Source: Trichopria drosophilae (lineage: Eukaryota > Arthropoda > Insecta > Hymenoptera > Diapriidae). Taken from it: a stretch of 64,000 nucleotides of DNA. Positions 52,401-62,482 of this stretch are shown here, in pieces. Where the stretch lies: assembly GCA_030407085.1 (NCBI GenBank), contig CM059582.1, forward strand, positions 211,326,001 through 211,390,000, read 5' to 3'. The position numbers and the translations under genes were made by a program. The notes under the pieces are model-generated. The model saw nothing but the letters and a program-made list of their open reading frames with translations. It was not told where the DNA came from and ran no database searches. How positions within the stretch are numbered: the stretch's first letter is position 1; the number at the start of each line of letters is the position of its first letter.

Positions 52401-53831
52401 GAAGTTTGGAGGTTCGTAAGGTGGGACTTTTTATGTAAACCAAAATTCAAATACCCGTCGATAAAGCGAATTTATATCATTCGAAATGGAGCGTCATTAG
52501 CGACGAAATTTGTGTTAGCAATGGTGATTGCATTTTTTGTATGGGCAGAATCTCGCGAGCCGAGAGTGAATTTTCGCGTCCGTTGATATCGTCGTTCGTA
52601 TAGTCGCCAATCGCGTCGTTAATGGTTTTGGAGAAATAAATTTCCTGTTTTTTAAAAACCCGACACCGCTCGTGTTGTTACAACAATTATTTGCCAAAAG
52701 GAAAAATTACATACTTCGACAACTTGAAGTGAAAGGTTGTCGCTATTTCTGGACACTTGAATAGAGCCGTAATCTGAAATATTATTCAAGTGCATTTATT
52801 TTACCAGATTTCAGAAAAGGTCATACGGCGACTATATCGGAGAGAAATTATTTTAAAAGATGCAAAAAAAAATTTATTCCGATGACAATTGTTTTATTAA
52901 TCGACGGAGACGACAATTGAAATGTTTGCATTCCTGGCTGCCCGCCTTAACTTTCGTTTTGTGATATTTATAAACACGATGTGTGGCATGGGATGATTTC
53001 GTCGAAAATCCATAGAGTCATCAGAGTTAATATGCAACTTGTAAATGAATAATTCTTATAGTTGAATGCTTAAGATGTGGTGATTTTCACATGGTCATGG
53101 CGCAATGTGTCCGTACTGATTGCGAAGATGTGTGGTTGCTGTGTGCGAATTTTGTCGATGATGTTCCCTTAGCGGGGGGAGCAGTAATACGGTATGCAGT
53201 ACGAGGTCTTGTGAGAATGTACATATTCGTTATAAGACTGACTTGAATGACTTACAACGCTACTATGAAGATCTCGACTTGTTTATCGTGGTGTAGTTTC
53301 ATAGAATATGAGTAGTATTTTGACGACCTTGAGTAGTATTTGAGTATTATTACAGACATCTGTAAGCCTCTTACATTGATAGCGAACCTTCTTTGGCATG
53401 GTATATGCCTTCTTCTGACTTTGCTTTATGAACACTAAGTTTGCCTTTGTTTTTGATATTATTTAATTAACATTGTAGTAGTTAGTGGATCTACCTGCTT
53501 TATCTTTTTTACTGACTTTGGACACAAATACTAATGATCACGACAGAACGGTGATGTGAAATGTCACATGATGTGATGAGTTTGAATTTATGGAAATCTA
53601 ATTGGAAGCTATATTGATGGTATCGAATGGAATAATATTAGAGAATTGGAAATGAATGAGCAAGATATTGTACTTGGTTGCTAAGTTATGATGATGGTAC
53701 TATCTAATAGTACCATGCGAGTTGAAAGATGTTGATGCAAAGTGCGTGACGTGTGAAAACTTCGATGATGATTTGAATGGGTTATGAAAACATCGATTCT
53801 AGTGAAGTGTACGAGTCCGTGGACTTCGTAC
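49414..53831 (+). other. Non-coding interior of the LTR element
   Basis: Frames are short and without motifs. Internal direct repeats include TTGTC(T/G)TC(T/C)TCCACGACG-type blocks near 49840 and 50060 and a ~115-bp pair at about 52096 and 52308. An ancestral gag-pol decayed beyond recognition cannot be excluded, but no RT, integrase or protease motif is visible on either strand. Confidence 0.7.
52090..52425 (+). repeat. ~115-bp direct repeat inside the LTR element
   Basis: TCTAAATGGACAGTAGC, TTGGTTTCGATCACGTGG, GTCAGTGCTGGCC and GAACAAGAAGTTTAGAGGTT recur 212 bp later as TCTAAATGGATAGTAGC, TTGGTTTCGAGCACGTGG, GTCAGTGCTGGCC and GAACAAGAAGTTTGGAGGTT. Confidence 0.8.
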
Positions 53832-53842
53832 AGGGGGGAGAA
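53832..53842 (+). other. Polypurine tract of the LTR element
   Basis: AGGGGGGAGAA lies directly before TGTTACGGG of the right LTR. Confidence 0.85.
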
Positions 53843-54276
53843 TGTTACGGGCGGAATCGATGTTTTATCGACTGCGGTACCCGGCGTAGGTTTTTACCAC
53901 AAAGGTGGTTTTCCCTACGCCATTGCACACCCGAATGGGGGTACCTCTCAAAATGAAGCAGGCCTGTTAGGAAAATTATGTAAAAGGCCCTTCGAAATGG
54001 TGACGATATCGATAAAAGTATTTGTATTTCGAATAGTATAATCGATATATAATATGACGTTGTAGTCTATTTAAAGGTTCGAGAAATTGAAAAGTCGAAC
54101 TAAGATGTAAAAAATTGACGATCGGGGTTTTTCAGTTCGTTTAGGCACGTCGTTGGGTTAGGAAGTCCGCGTCGCGATCGGGTCGTCACCGGTTGATCGC
54201 TAATAAATGGTTAACATTTTCTTTCGGTCGATCAAATCGCGTGTTTTATTTAAAGCCCTTCCACCATTCGTTAACA
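53843..54276 (+). repeat. 3' LTR, 434 bp
   Basis: Starts TGTTA and ends TAACA, the usual short inverted LTR tips with TG...CA. It follows a polypurine tract and is followed by the ACTGT target duplication. Confidence 0.9.
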
Positions 54277-55912
54277 ACTGTGACTATCTGAGGCTAGAAT
54301 ATCATCCCATAACATATTTCTAGGTAGACCGAAATTCTTATTTCATTTGTTAACAAATTTCCAAAAAGCTCTAATGTTCTTATTAATGCCTGTCTCTAAG
54401 TCAGAAATATACGCTTTATATAACAAACGTGATAACCTGATACATTTTGAGCGCAAGTGCTTAAATTCCACGTAATCGCTTTGTAACTGGGAAGACTTCC
54501 ACTTAACGTGTGCTATTTTCTTTTCGTGAATAAACTTTATAAGCTCAACTGAAAACCAATGGGGATACGAATTGGAAATAGTTTTCTTACGAGGTATAAA
54601 TGAATTAATAGCAGAATAGAGGACTAAATAGAATTTATCTAAACAAACTTCCATATTAACATCACAAAACAATGCATTATAATCCGTATCCTCAAGAAGG
54701 GAGACAATACTATCATAATTACCACGGAAAAAATCGAACATTAAAACGCGATTTGGGATACAATTATTAGACGGTAGCGACACTTCGAAAAACGACGCAG
54801 AGTGATGCTCGTCCGTTTGCAACACCTGATCTTGAAGTCCGAGATTACGCACAAAAGTACTTGATGCAAACAATAAATCAAGCGAATAACCTTTGCTTGG
54901 ATGTTCATCGGAAAGTTGACCATGTCCCATGTAAGAAAAGAATCAGAGAAACAGGTTTACATCGTTGGCGAACGGGTGAAAGATAACAAGTTACATCCAA
55001 AGAGAGTGGATTATTGGTCCACCGGACATACGGCAGATTAAAATCACCACACACAATGAATCTTAGCCAGGATACTGTGAAGTAAGATTTTCTACAGTAT
55101 TCTTCATAAACTTCCAATGATGACCCAGGTGGAATGTAAACCACGATGAGAATAAACTTGGTAGAGGCTACTTTTAAATGGAGAAAAACAGCTTCGGAAG
55201 ATAATGAAGAGTGTATTCGGGTGACGTCAATCGATTTCTTGATAGCTGCTAAAAACCCGTGTAGCCGATGAATCTTCAGAACATCTATCACAAAATCACG
55301 ACGAAAAATTGTATAATCCGAAAATCCCAACTCAGAATCGCCAGTATGAGGTTTCAGCCATGTTTCCGTAAATAACAAAATGTCAGGTAATATTGTTAAT
55401 TGATGAATGTTTGATTTCAAATAACTTAGTTTATTATTTAACGAATGCACATTTTGATAAACAATAGTGAGGCTGCTACTATTGAATAAGTCTTTATTTA
55501 CGAAAATTATTGTCCGCTCCGAAAGAGAAGATTTTTGAACCGAAATAAAAACTGGTTTGTTTCTCACAAATCTTATCACTTTAGCGACAGTATTGTTATT
55601 ATTATTATAATCATCTGCTTCGGATTTTAGAGCAGAGAGATGCTCTCTTTGTTTAGCGGTTTTATCTGTAGAAGCAGAAATACCTGGTGGAAGAAGATTT
55701 CGATTCTTTACTACACGAAGAACTTCATCACGAGAGTGTAGATTGGCGACTATAGGACGAGGTTTGTTAGCAGATAGGTTGCCAATACGTTTTATAGAAA
55801 TAGCTGTCAAATCAATATTGTTGATATTAGCTAGTGCTTCTTTGGTGCGTTCGAGGTCCGTATTCTGGTCATTGGAAGGATTCAACAATAAAATTGAACA
55901 GTAACGTTCCAA
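54277..55912 (-). pseudogene. LINE 2, proximal part: ORF1 end, endonuclease and linker
   Basis: Minus strand. 55912-54905 is open for 335 codons. The first part (PRPIVANLHSRDEVLRVVKN, NLLPPGISASTDKTAKQREH) is an ORF1 C-terminal domain of insect LINEs. In the same frame follows an endonuclease: IVYQNVHSLNNKLSYLK, LLFTETWLKPH, VYIPPGSS and CGDFNLPYVRW. 54930-54343, shifted by one base, continues with SLDLLFASS, TDEHHSASFFEVSLP and the linker to the RT (YPHWFSVELIKFIHEKK ... FWKFVNK). Several stops follow before the LTR junction at 54277. The 55912 end has no ATG, so the element is also cut at its 5' side. Confidence 0.82.
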
Positions 55913-56075
55913 CGAAGAACAAAATAAATGGTCTATCGAATAATGTCAACAATAAACACTGAGCCATACACTGAAATCATAATTGTAATGATCACAATCA
56001 GAAATAATGATTGTACTAGATAATACAAAGTTCGAAAAATACGTGGCTGCACACTTGAGTCATAAAATTAAAATC

Positions 56076-56150
56076 GGCTTCGTGGCTCAGGCGGTTAACG
56101 CACTGGACTACGAAGTCGTAGGTCGTGAGTTCGATCCCCGTCTGGTGAAC
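56076..56150 (+). repeat. tRNA-like sequence, probable SINE head (tRNA-Arg-like)
   Basis: GGCTTCGTGGCTCAGGCGG contains a good A box (TGGCTCAGGCGG, 56083-56094) and GAGTTCGATCCCC a good B box (from about 56127). The loop CTACGAA would give anticodon ACG, but the acceptor, anticodon and T stems do not pair well and there is no clear 3' end. This fits a SINE head or tRNA pseudogene better than a working tRNA gene. The SINE body, if any, is not delimited. Confidence 0.55.
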
Positions 56151-56502
56151 AATTTTTTGATTTCGTTTACAAGCAGCAGTTCGCTGTTGGTAAGACGAGC
56201 CACGTTGTTTATGTTTACGTGTCGAAAGTATTGTTTATCTTGCGGAAATCGACTCATGACCGCCGCTGTATTTGGTGTAGGTTTCTGCAGTCCTACATTT
56301 CATACACAAATGTGAAGTATGGTGCCATCTTTCGAAGTCGATCTGCAGCTCTCGCTAAATCTTGCAATTGAAATTCCGAAAGAGTCTCATTTTCGAATAA
56401 AAAATTGCTGCATTTCGACCATTCGAGAAGTTCCATTATTGCCGCTGCTTTGTATACAACGTCTTTAGCCAGTACTCTAAACGTTACTGTTAACGATAGA
56501 AT

Positions 56503-56684
56503 AAACGCCGCTGAACAAAAAGTTCTCAGAATCGATCAAAGAACACGCTGAATTTTTTTCAGAATTTTTTGAACAATTTTTGAATTTTTTCCAATTTTTG
56601 GATTTTGAAAAATTCAAAAAATTCTGAAAAAAATTCAGCACATTCTTTGATCGATTCTACGAACTTTTTGTTCAATAAAAATTT
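56503..56684. repeat. AT-rich hairpin, arms ~70 nt
   Basis: CTGAACAAAAAGTTCTCAGA, ATCGATCAAAGAACACGCTG and AATTTTTTTCAGAATTTTTT pair with AAAAATTCTGAAAAAAATT, CAGCACATTCTTTGATCGAT and TTCTACGAACTTTTTGTTCA. The loop is about 38 nt. Confidence 0.7.
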
Positions 56685-57115
56685 TTCAAGAAGTCTACGA
56701 TTTTCCGACAATTCATCATTTTTGTTTCCATTTGACTATTACGGGTTAAGGGTGGTTTTGCAACCCTTAGATGTAACAAATAAAATAAGTACATGTCATA
56801 ACTCTTTATTATGGACCTCGACCGCCCTGTTTTTGGTAATTTCACTGAATTTTTTGGTGTATTTCGCATTGAAAATTGCACTTTTTTGAAAAAAATAGCC
56901 TTAAAATTACCCTTTATTTTTTTTAATTGAAGAAAATGGGGGTTAGGACATTGTCTTTTCATATTCTAAATGGCATAAATCGATAGAGCGACCTCGAAAA
57001 TAGTGGATTATGGCTTTGGCGATTTTTTTAGGGGCTGAAAATATATAGTAATACGTCGTTCAACATTGACGGACAAAACGGACACTTTGGGACGAAATGG
57101 GATAATGACATCGTA
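56685..57115. other. Unassigned AT-rich DNA
   Basis: GCGACCTCGAAAATAGTGGA at about 56990 resembles part of the TTAA MITE near 25985. No gene seen. Confidence 0.35.
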
Positions 57116-58366
57116 CACGGAAAAAACTCGATTGTCGTTCTTACTACTTTTGAAGTATAGTAAGAATAGTATTGGCTGCTGTAACGAACTTATTGGTTAA
57201 TGCAGAAAAAGACGATTGTCACAGTAACAAGAAATAAATGGTAATCCTTATTACGAAAGTTGTCTATGTATTACAAGTAGGTTAGTTAGGGTAACCAATT
57301 TTGATTGGTAAAATTTACTACCCGCTTAAATGGTTATGTCTACCACCCTCGTCGCTGTTGGCGACTATTTCGATATAAAATGAAATTATGTATACAATCG
57401 AGATTACAGACGAGCATACGCGGCTCTTAAAACTCGTCAACGATAGAGTGTGCGCCATATTTGTAGCGTTTAACCTGACTTCAGCACTGAAATACGAAGT
57501 TTCAGGGAGTTACGAATGTGAAAAATCTCAATGTAGTATTCTATATTATCATGTGTATATGCTTAACATATATCTACCCAAAATTTCCTGTCTTCATTTT
57601 TGAATTTTTAGGTCTCATTCCTTCTTTTGATGGGAGTTATTTCATCGATATAAGAATTCAAACCTAATTCCTTCTTTCGAAGGGAGTTATTTCAACAGTA
57701 TATCAATTTAAATCTAAACCCTTCTTTCAATGGGAGTCATATCAACTACGTTAGAATTTAAATCTGATTCCTTCTTTCGATGGGAGTTACATCAAAGATA
57801 TACGAATTTAGGTCAGTATATAACTCCCATCGAAAGAAGGTATTAGACCTAAATTCTTATATCGATGATACAACTCCCACCGAAAGGACGAATTAGACCT
57901 AAATTCTTATATCGTTGAAATAATTCCCACCGAAAGAAGGAATTAGACCTGAAGTCTCATATTGTTAATATAACTCAATTCGAAAGAAGGAATTACATTT
58001 AAATTCTTGTATCGTTGAAATACCTCCCATGCGAGCTGATATAACTTTTGTAGGTTATGACGCTCTGATGGAACTGTTCGCAATAATCGCAATGGGACAA
58101 GAGAAAGAGAGTGAGAGCGGAAAATAGCGCGCATGTGTGCATGAGAAAGAAACATACAGATAGTATTTCCAACTGTCAAACACGTGGATGTAAACATTTC
58201 AAAAGTGTCTGGCGGTACTATCTAGTTAGTGAAAACCGTGCATCTCAGAAGCTTACTATCTAAAGATAGTAAATGCTACCATCTGGAGATGACTATGTCA
58301 AATTTTACTATCTAAATAGTAAATTTTACTACTTTAGTGACTGAGCCAGCCAATTGTTTTTTCCGT
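57116..58366. mobile_element. Array-bearing MITE, copy 2 (both ends)
   Basis: The left tip ACACGGAAAAAACTCG and the right tip (inverted ...CAATTGTTTTTTCCGTAT) are inverted repeats. The right 420 bp (57943-58366) are the inverted copy of 36032-36450. An array of ~50-bp units (about 57600-57960) changes orientation near 57815, as in copy 1. The spacer TCTCAATGTAGTATTCTATA at 57526 is shared with 37093. No transposase. Superfamily unknown. Confidence 0.75.
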
Positions 58367-59483
58367 ATATATTCAAACAAAACAAGTAAACAATTTCGGA
58401 GCGACTGTAAACACGTCCGAATAGTACGAGCGATCGATGAGAACTGACTACAATATAAAAAAATGTGACTACTGTTTGCATAAAAAAAAAAGATTCTTAT
58501 ACATTTATAATTATAATTTGCTCATGTCTGCCCATAAAAATACATTTTTCATTAATATGTGAAAAAATGTTATTTTAATAGCATGTTAATAAAATTTCAT
58601 TACCAATAAAAAAACAGATCATTTCAAAATGAATGTATATAAGAATATAACTGAAGTATTAATTGTTTGTAAACAATGTCAATTTTATATTTTAAAAAAT
58701 GAAACTGAATTGAATGGAAAATTAATATTTCATAAATTGAGTATTTCTTATTTTCTTATTAGTTAAATCATGCACGTTAATGCATAATATGTGTAAAGGG
58801 ACAATGAATTCGAACCTCTATGTTGAGGTTGTTTGCTAGTTCCGTTGATTTAGTTCTAAAGTAATTATATAATACAGTTTTCATTCAATCAACGATTTTA
58901 AAGACAAAATTTACGAACTTAAGTGAACATTAAGAGACCTATAATTTAATTTGATAAGTGATGTAAGATTTGATAAAGAGTTAGGGTGAAGGATTAAAGA
59001 GTATACAATATTTTTTATTTTTTATATCGTAATGTTTATTTTCGTTTGTATTTTTCTTTCACTATTTACGACTGTGGCATCGTACAACGATTACATCGTG
59101 TTGTTCATCTGCATTAAAAACAGCAACTTTCTGTTTCTACGACTAACGGAAATTATATTTCTTATATATTTACAATGGTTCATATGCCATTCGATACGAA
59201 TTTCAATACATATGTTTACGTACAAGACGCCGCGCCGCATATAATATTTACAATCCGCCGTTCGATACTATATTTTACAATTCAACAATACATATGCGCA
59301 ATTCGACCGGTACATATAATCACTAAGTAAAGTAAAGTGCAAAATTGAGATTTGCTGAGAAGAAACACGAGAAAAATGTAGAGAGTTGCAAACATCGTCC
59401 GTGAGATCTTGTTCGCTCACTGTTTCGCGGCCGCACAAGTTCTGAGGATACGCATACGGATCACAGCACCATAAACATTTCGT
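58367..59483. other. AT-rich 3' flank of the distal antenna-like gene
   Basis: No motif-bearing frame. It may hold the 3' UTR of the minus-strand gene at 59484; the AATAAA that overlaps the stop codon at 59489-59484 is unlikely to be the real polyadenylation signal. Confidence 0.35.
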
Positions 59484-60383
59484 TTATTTTCGGCTTCGTT
59501 TAACACCACTGCTCGGCATTTTTCTGCACTTGAGGCCATCCACTAGGCACTTCAGTTGCATAATTTGTACCCGCGAAACACTGGGGTCGCTGCAGTTGTC
59601 TAACCACTTGAAAAATTTTTCGCCATGAATAATGGCCTCTTCATACGTGGTTAAACCCACGTCTTCGTCAGTTAAATGAAAGCTTCTTTTGAAGCTCTCA
59701 TTGTTATTATTGTTTTGAGAGACTATGCTGTCGATCAACGCCCTCGATTTACCCGGTGCTCGTTTTGAGCAATGCGTTGTATTTCGCGGGTACTGGTTTT
59801 TATACCACTGCCAAAACGAGGACCCGTGGTGTGCATTTGTAGAGTGTGTTTCATCGATTTTTCTTGGTGACGCCGGAACCGGCGTCAATGCAACTTCCGC
59901 TCCAAGATTCGCCCCCAAATTTCCAGTCAGGCTGCCCCCCAAATTCGATCCAGTTGCAGTGGGCAGAATTCCATGTTTTTGGAGGAGCAGGGCACTATTC
60001 TCAGGTCTCGTGCCTGATATAATGCTCATTAAATTGCTTAGATAATTCCAATCCAACGGACTCTCTATTTTATTCGTTTCACTGCTATCGATATTCTTAT
60101 TTGTGGAGCAACTAACAGCCTGTTCTATTTTCACCTTTTTTAGAAGGGGCCCATCCTCGCTGGAGAGATTAGATGTTCCTGATGAAGCCTCGAAGTCGGC
60201 CATGCGCCTAATTTTGTGCTCCGATTTGCACCAGCCTCGCAGCGTCGACTCCGGCACTCCTGTGTCTCGTGACACAGACGCTTTGCTCGCTCCATCGTTA
60301 ACGCGCTGAATTGCGTTTATTTTCTCTATGACTGAAAACGCCCGCAACGGACGCTTTCCCGGTGTAGCTGATTGTCTCTTCAT
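59484..60383 (-). CDS. dan: Distal antenna-like protein (pipsqueak-type HTH)
   Basis: 299 codons in one exon. The start is ATG at 60383 (ATAATGAAGAGA); the frame extends upstream only through a GTG at 60416, not a eukaryotic start. Residues about 10-60, GKRPLRAFSVIEKINAIQRV then GASKASVSRDTGVPESTLRGWCKSE, form a pipsqueak/CENP-B-type helix-turn-helix as in Drosophila Distal antenna and Distal antenna-related. The middle is Ser/Asn/Gly-rich. The C-terminal block TTYEEAIIHGEKFFKWLDNC then SDPSVSRVQIMQLKCLVDGL is the second conserved region of this family. The family acts in the nucleus in antennal and eye specification and neural timing. No frameshift or stop is seen. Whether it is dan, danr or a single ancestral gene cannot be told here. 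Confidence 0.85.
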   Translation of the reverse strand: MKRQSATPGKRPLRAFSVIEKINAIQRVNDGASKASVSRDTGVPESTLRGWCKSEHKIRRMADFEASSGTSNLSSEDGPLLKKVKIEQAVSCSTNKNIDSSETNKIESPLDWNYLSNLMSIISGTRPENSALLLQKHGILPTATGSNLGGSLTGNLGANLGAEVALTPVPASPRKIDETHSTNAHHGSSFWQWYKNQYPRNTTHCSKRAPGKSRALIDSIVSQNNNNNESFKRSFHLTDEDVGLTTYEEAIIHGEKFFKWLDNCSDPSVSRVQIMQLKCLVDGLKCRKMPSSGVKRSRK

Positions 60384-61284
60384 TATAGCAAAGCACTTTT
60401 TTATGAATGAAAACACTTGCCCCGACTATCCGTTGCGCCTTCTCTCTTTCGGTGACTTGTATTCTATCGTACTTTTTATCACTCTCACTTCGCAAAACAG
60501 CGTTCAGCCAATCCGCAATCCGCGCGGGAAATAATATTATTATACCGCTGCTATGAAGATATATGAACACGCGAGGCACTAGACGAGTTATGAATTCTGC
60601 GTCTCTGAATCACGTGATTATAGAATGGTTCCACACTCCTTTAATTTCTTCAGACACTTTGCTTAGAACACAAATTGGCGATAAAGTCACTGACGAGCAC
60701 GCACTGAGATTGGCAATCTCCACACAATGGAATTTGGTGACAAGTCGAGGAGATAATGCCGGCCAATGGGATCCAACTAATTCGCTTCAACCTTACTAAT
60801 TGTTCACCGTCCTTCGCGTAGTTGCAACTGTCCGTCGGCTGTTGGCCACGTAGTCAAATCGCGACCCGAATTTCGAGATCCTCGGGACGATTTTTACGAT
60901 TCAGAAAAACCTCAGGAACGGTCGTATTCTCCGTATCGGCTAGACTATAGCAACAAGATAATTCAGTCGACTCACAAGAATCGCGAACTAAGTTATTGTG
61001 TTCCGGAAGGAGCGACGGCTACAAAGATCTTCTCACCACGAGTCTCGTCGTTCAACTGTGGCTGACTGCTCTGTCTTTCCACACAGCGAACACACGATGC
61101 TTTCGTCCCTGCCGCCCCCCACTCCTGCAAGTTCCCCTTCGATCCTACCTCGACGGTCGTCCCTAACGATCCGCATTTCCCAATCGCTGCACTGAAACGT
61201 CCGACCAAACGACCAACCGACCGTTTCCATTTGATCGCGCGGGGCCACGCCACGCCCCTAACGTTCGACCCCTTAGACGCATTG
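60384..61284. other. Upstream region of the distal antenna-like gene
   Basis: More GC-rich than most of the window, with no repeat partner elsewhere in it. Likely 5' leader and promoter of the minus-strand gene. No clear TATA box near the start. Short frames on both strands lack motifs. Confidence 0.4.
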
Positions 61285-61287
61285 TTA

Positions 61288-62482
61288 GGGGCATTCCCAC
61301 AAGGAGCGGTTCGACGGTTTGGCGGTTCGGCGATTCGAGAATTGACCAATCACGAACAAGCCGCTGTTCTCGATACGCGAGCCAAATACGCTCTTTTCAA
61401 GCCGCAAGAGTTTCCTCTTGTATCCATGTAGCGTTTTATGTACAGGCGGTTTAAGCGACAGTCCAATTGAAAAACAAAACATGGAATTGTGTTTATTAAA
61501 GCGGTTTTTCTATTGGCCAACCCCTCAATATGCGCACGCCAAACGGCTGCATGGAAACACTGGAGAAATAAAATATCGTTTCAGTAAAATAAATTCCAAT
61601 GTAAATACTTATACTAATGTTAGTTAATAATTATAATGTCGTTAATTATACTTATTTTATTGAATGTTATATATTGCTAAGGTAATATTTTACCTTTGAA
61701 GGTTAGGTTATGTGATTTTGTTAACATTATTTTACTTTTGAAAGTAAGTTATAAATTATATTTAAAAACACGAAAGAATTATGAAAAAATATAATATTTC
61801 AAAGTGTTACTTAATTCTTTATTTTAATTCAAATAGCGGTACATTTTTTAATGCAGAAGAAAATATAAATCGCTCTCACTACATAAATTGCACTTAGTAA
61901 ATCGCTCAAACGATTGCAACAGACCCATGATCCGTACGAATATCAGGATTTAAACAACAATTAATTCAAATTTACACCTTGTATTTGATTGAAAAACGTA
62001 ATGATAAGAGCGTTCATGTTAATAAAATAAGGAAATGATGGGTAAATCCTCTTTTTACAATAGAGAGACGATCTGCTCAAGGCGCAACGCATAATCTCGT
62101 GATCGAAATGCTTCAGAAAGATCATGATAAATTTAAAAAGTTTTTCCGAATGGAACCTGCGGTATACCAAACATTATTAAATATTATAAGGCCTTCTCTC
62201 TTCAAATCGTCTGTAATAAGAGCGGCAGTCTCTTGGTTAATCAAATATTAACGGAATATTTTCTTATAGTAGAATTCACGTGATATATTACAGCGATTTC
62301 TTTGTCCTATGTATGTATGTACATAGTACGTAAGCTTGAAAATGACGAAGTTTCCCATTGGACAATTCCCGAACCGCGTCACACCGATTTTCCGGCTCGC
62401 GTATCGAGAACAGCGGCTTGTTCGTGAATGGTCATTTCTCGAACCGCCGAACCGCCAAACCGCTCCTTGTGGGAATGCACCC
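61288..62482 (+). mobile_element. PIF/Harbinger derivative with ~110-bp inverted repeats
   Basis: The left end GGGGCATTCCCACAAGGAGC is inverted at the right (GCTCCTTGTGGGAATGCACC). The match continues through CGGTTTGGCGGTTCGGCG, CACGAACAAGCCGCTGTTCT and CGATACGCGAGCC. TTA flanks both ends (61285-61287 and 62483-62485), the TWA target of PIF/Harbinger. A fragment of Harbinger-type transposase sits inside at 62039-62251. Most of the transposase is deleted, so the element is non-autonomous. Confidence 0.82.
62039..62251 (+). pseudogene. Harbinger-type transposase N-terminal scrap
   Basis: The plus frame reads WVNPLFTIERRSAQGATHNL, then VIEMLQKDHDKFKKFFRM, EPAVYQTLLNII and ends SWLIKY before TAA. 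The W-v-P...GahnnLv.E...D...f..ffRM.p..f..LL..i pattern is the start of PIF/Harbinger (HARBI1-like) transposases. No catalytic DDE motif is left. Confidence 0.75.

Larger units (their letters stand above)
49322..54276 (+). mobile_element. Non-coding LTR retrotransposon (LARD-like), 4955 bp
   Basis: Both ends begin TGTTACGGGCGGAATCGATG; the right LTR ends CGTTAACA. ACTGT is duplicated at 49317-49321 and 54277-54281. A primer binding site follows the left LTR remnant and a polypurine tract precedes the right LTR. The 4.4-kb interior has no reading frame above about 85 codons and no gag or pol motif, so the element must use proteins from another element. The left LTR has lost most of its length. 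It is inserted in a minus-strand LINE whose reading frame resumes on both sides. Orientation plus is set by the primer site and polypurine tract. Confidence 0.9.

Noticed and set aside
60384..60416. Longer start for the distal antenna-like protein
   Set aside because: The upstream initiation codon would be GTG. The first ATG in frame is at 60383 and lies just before the conserved domain.
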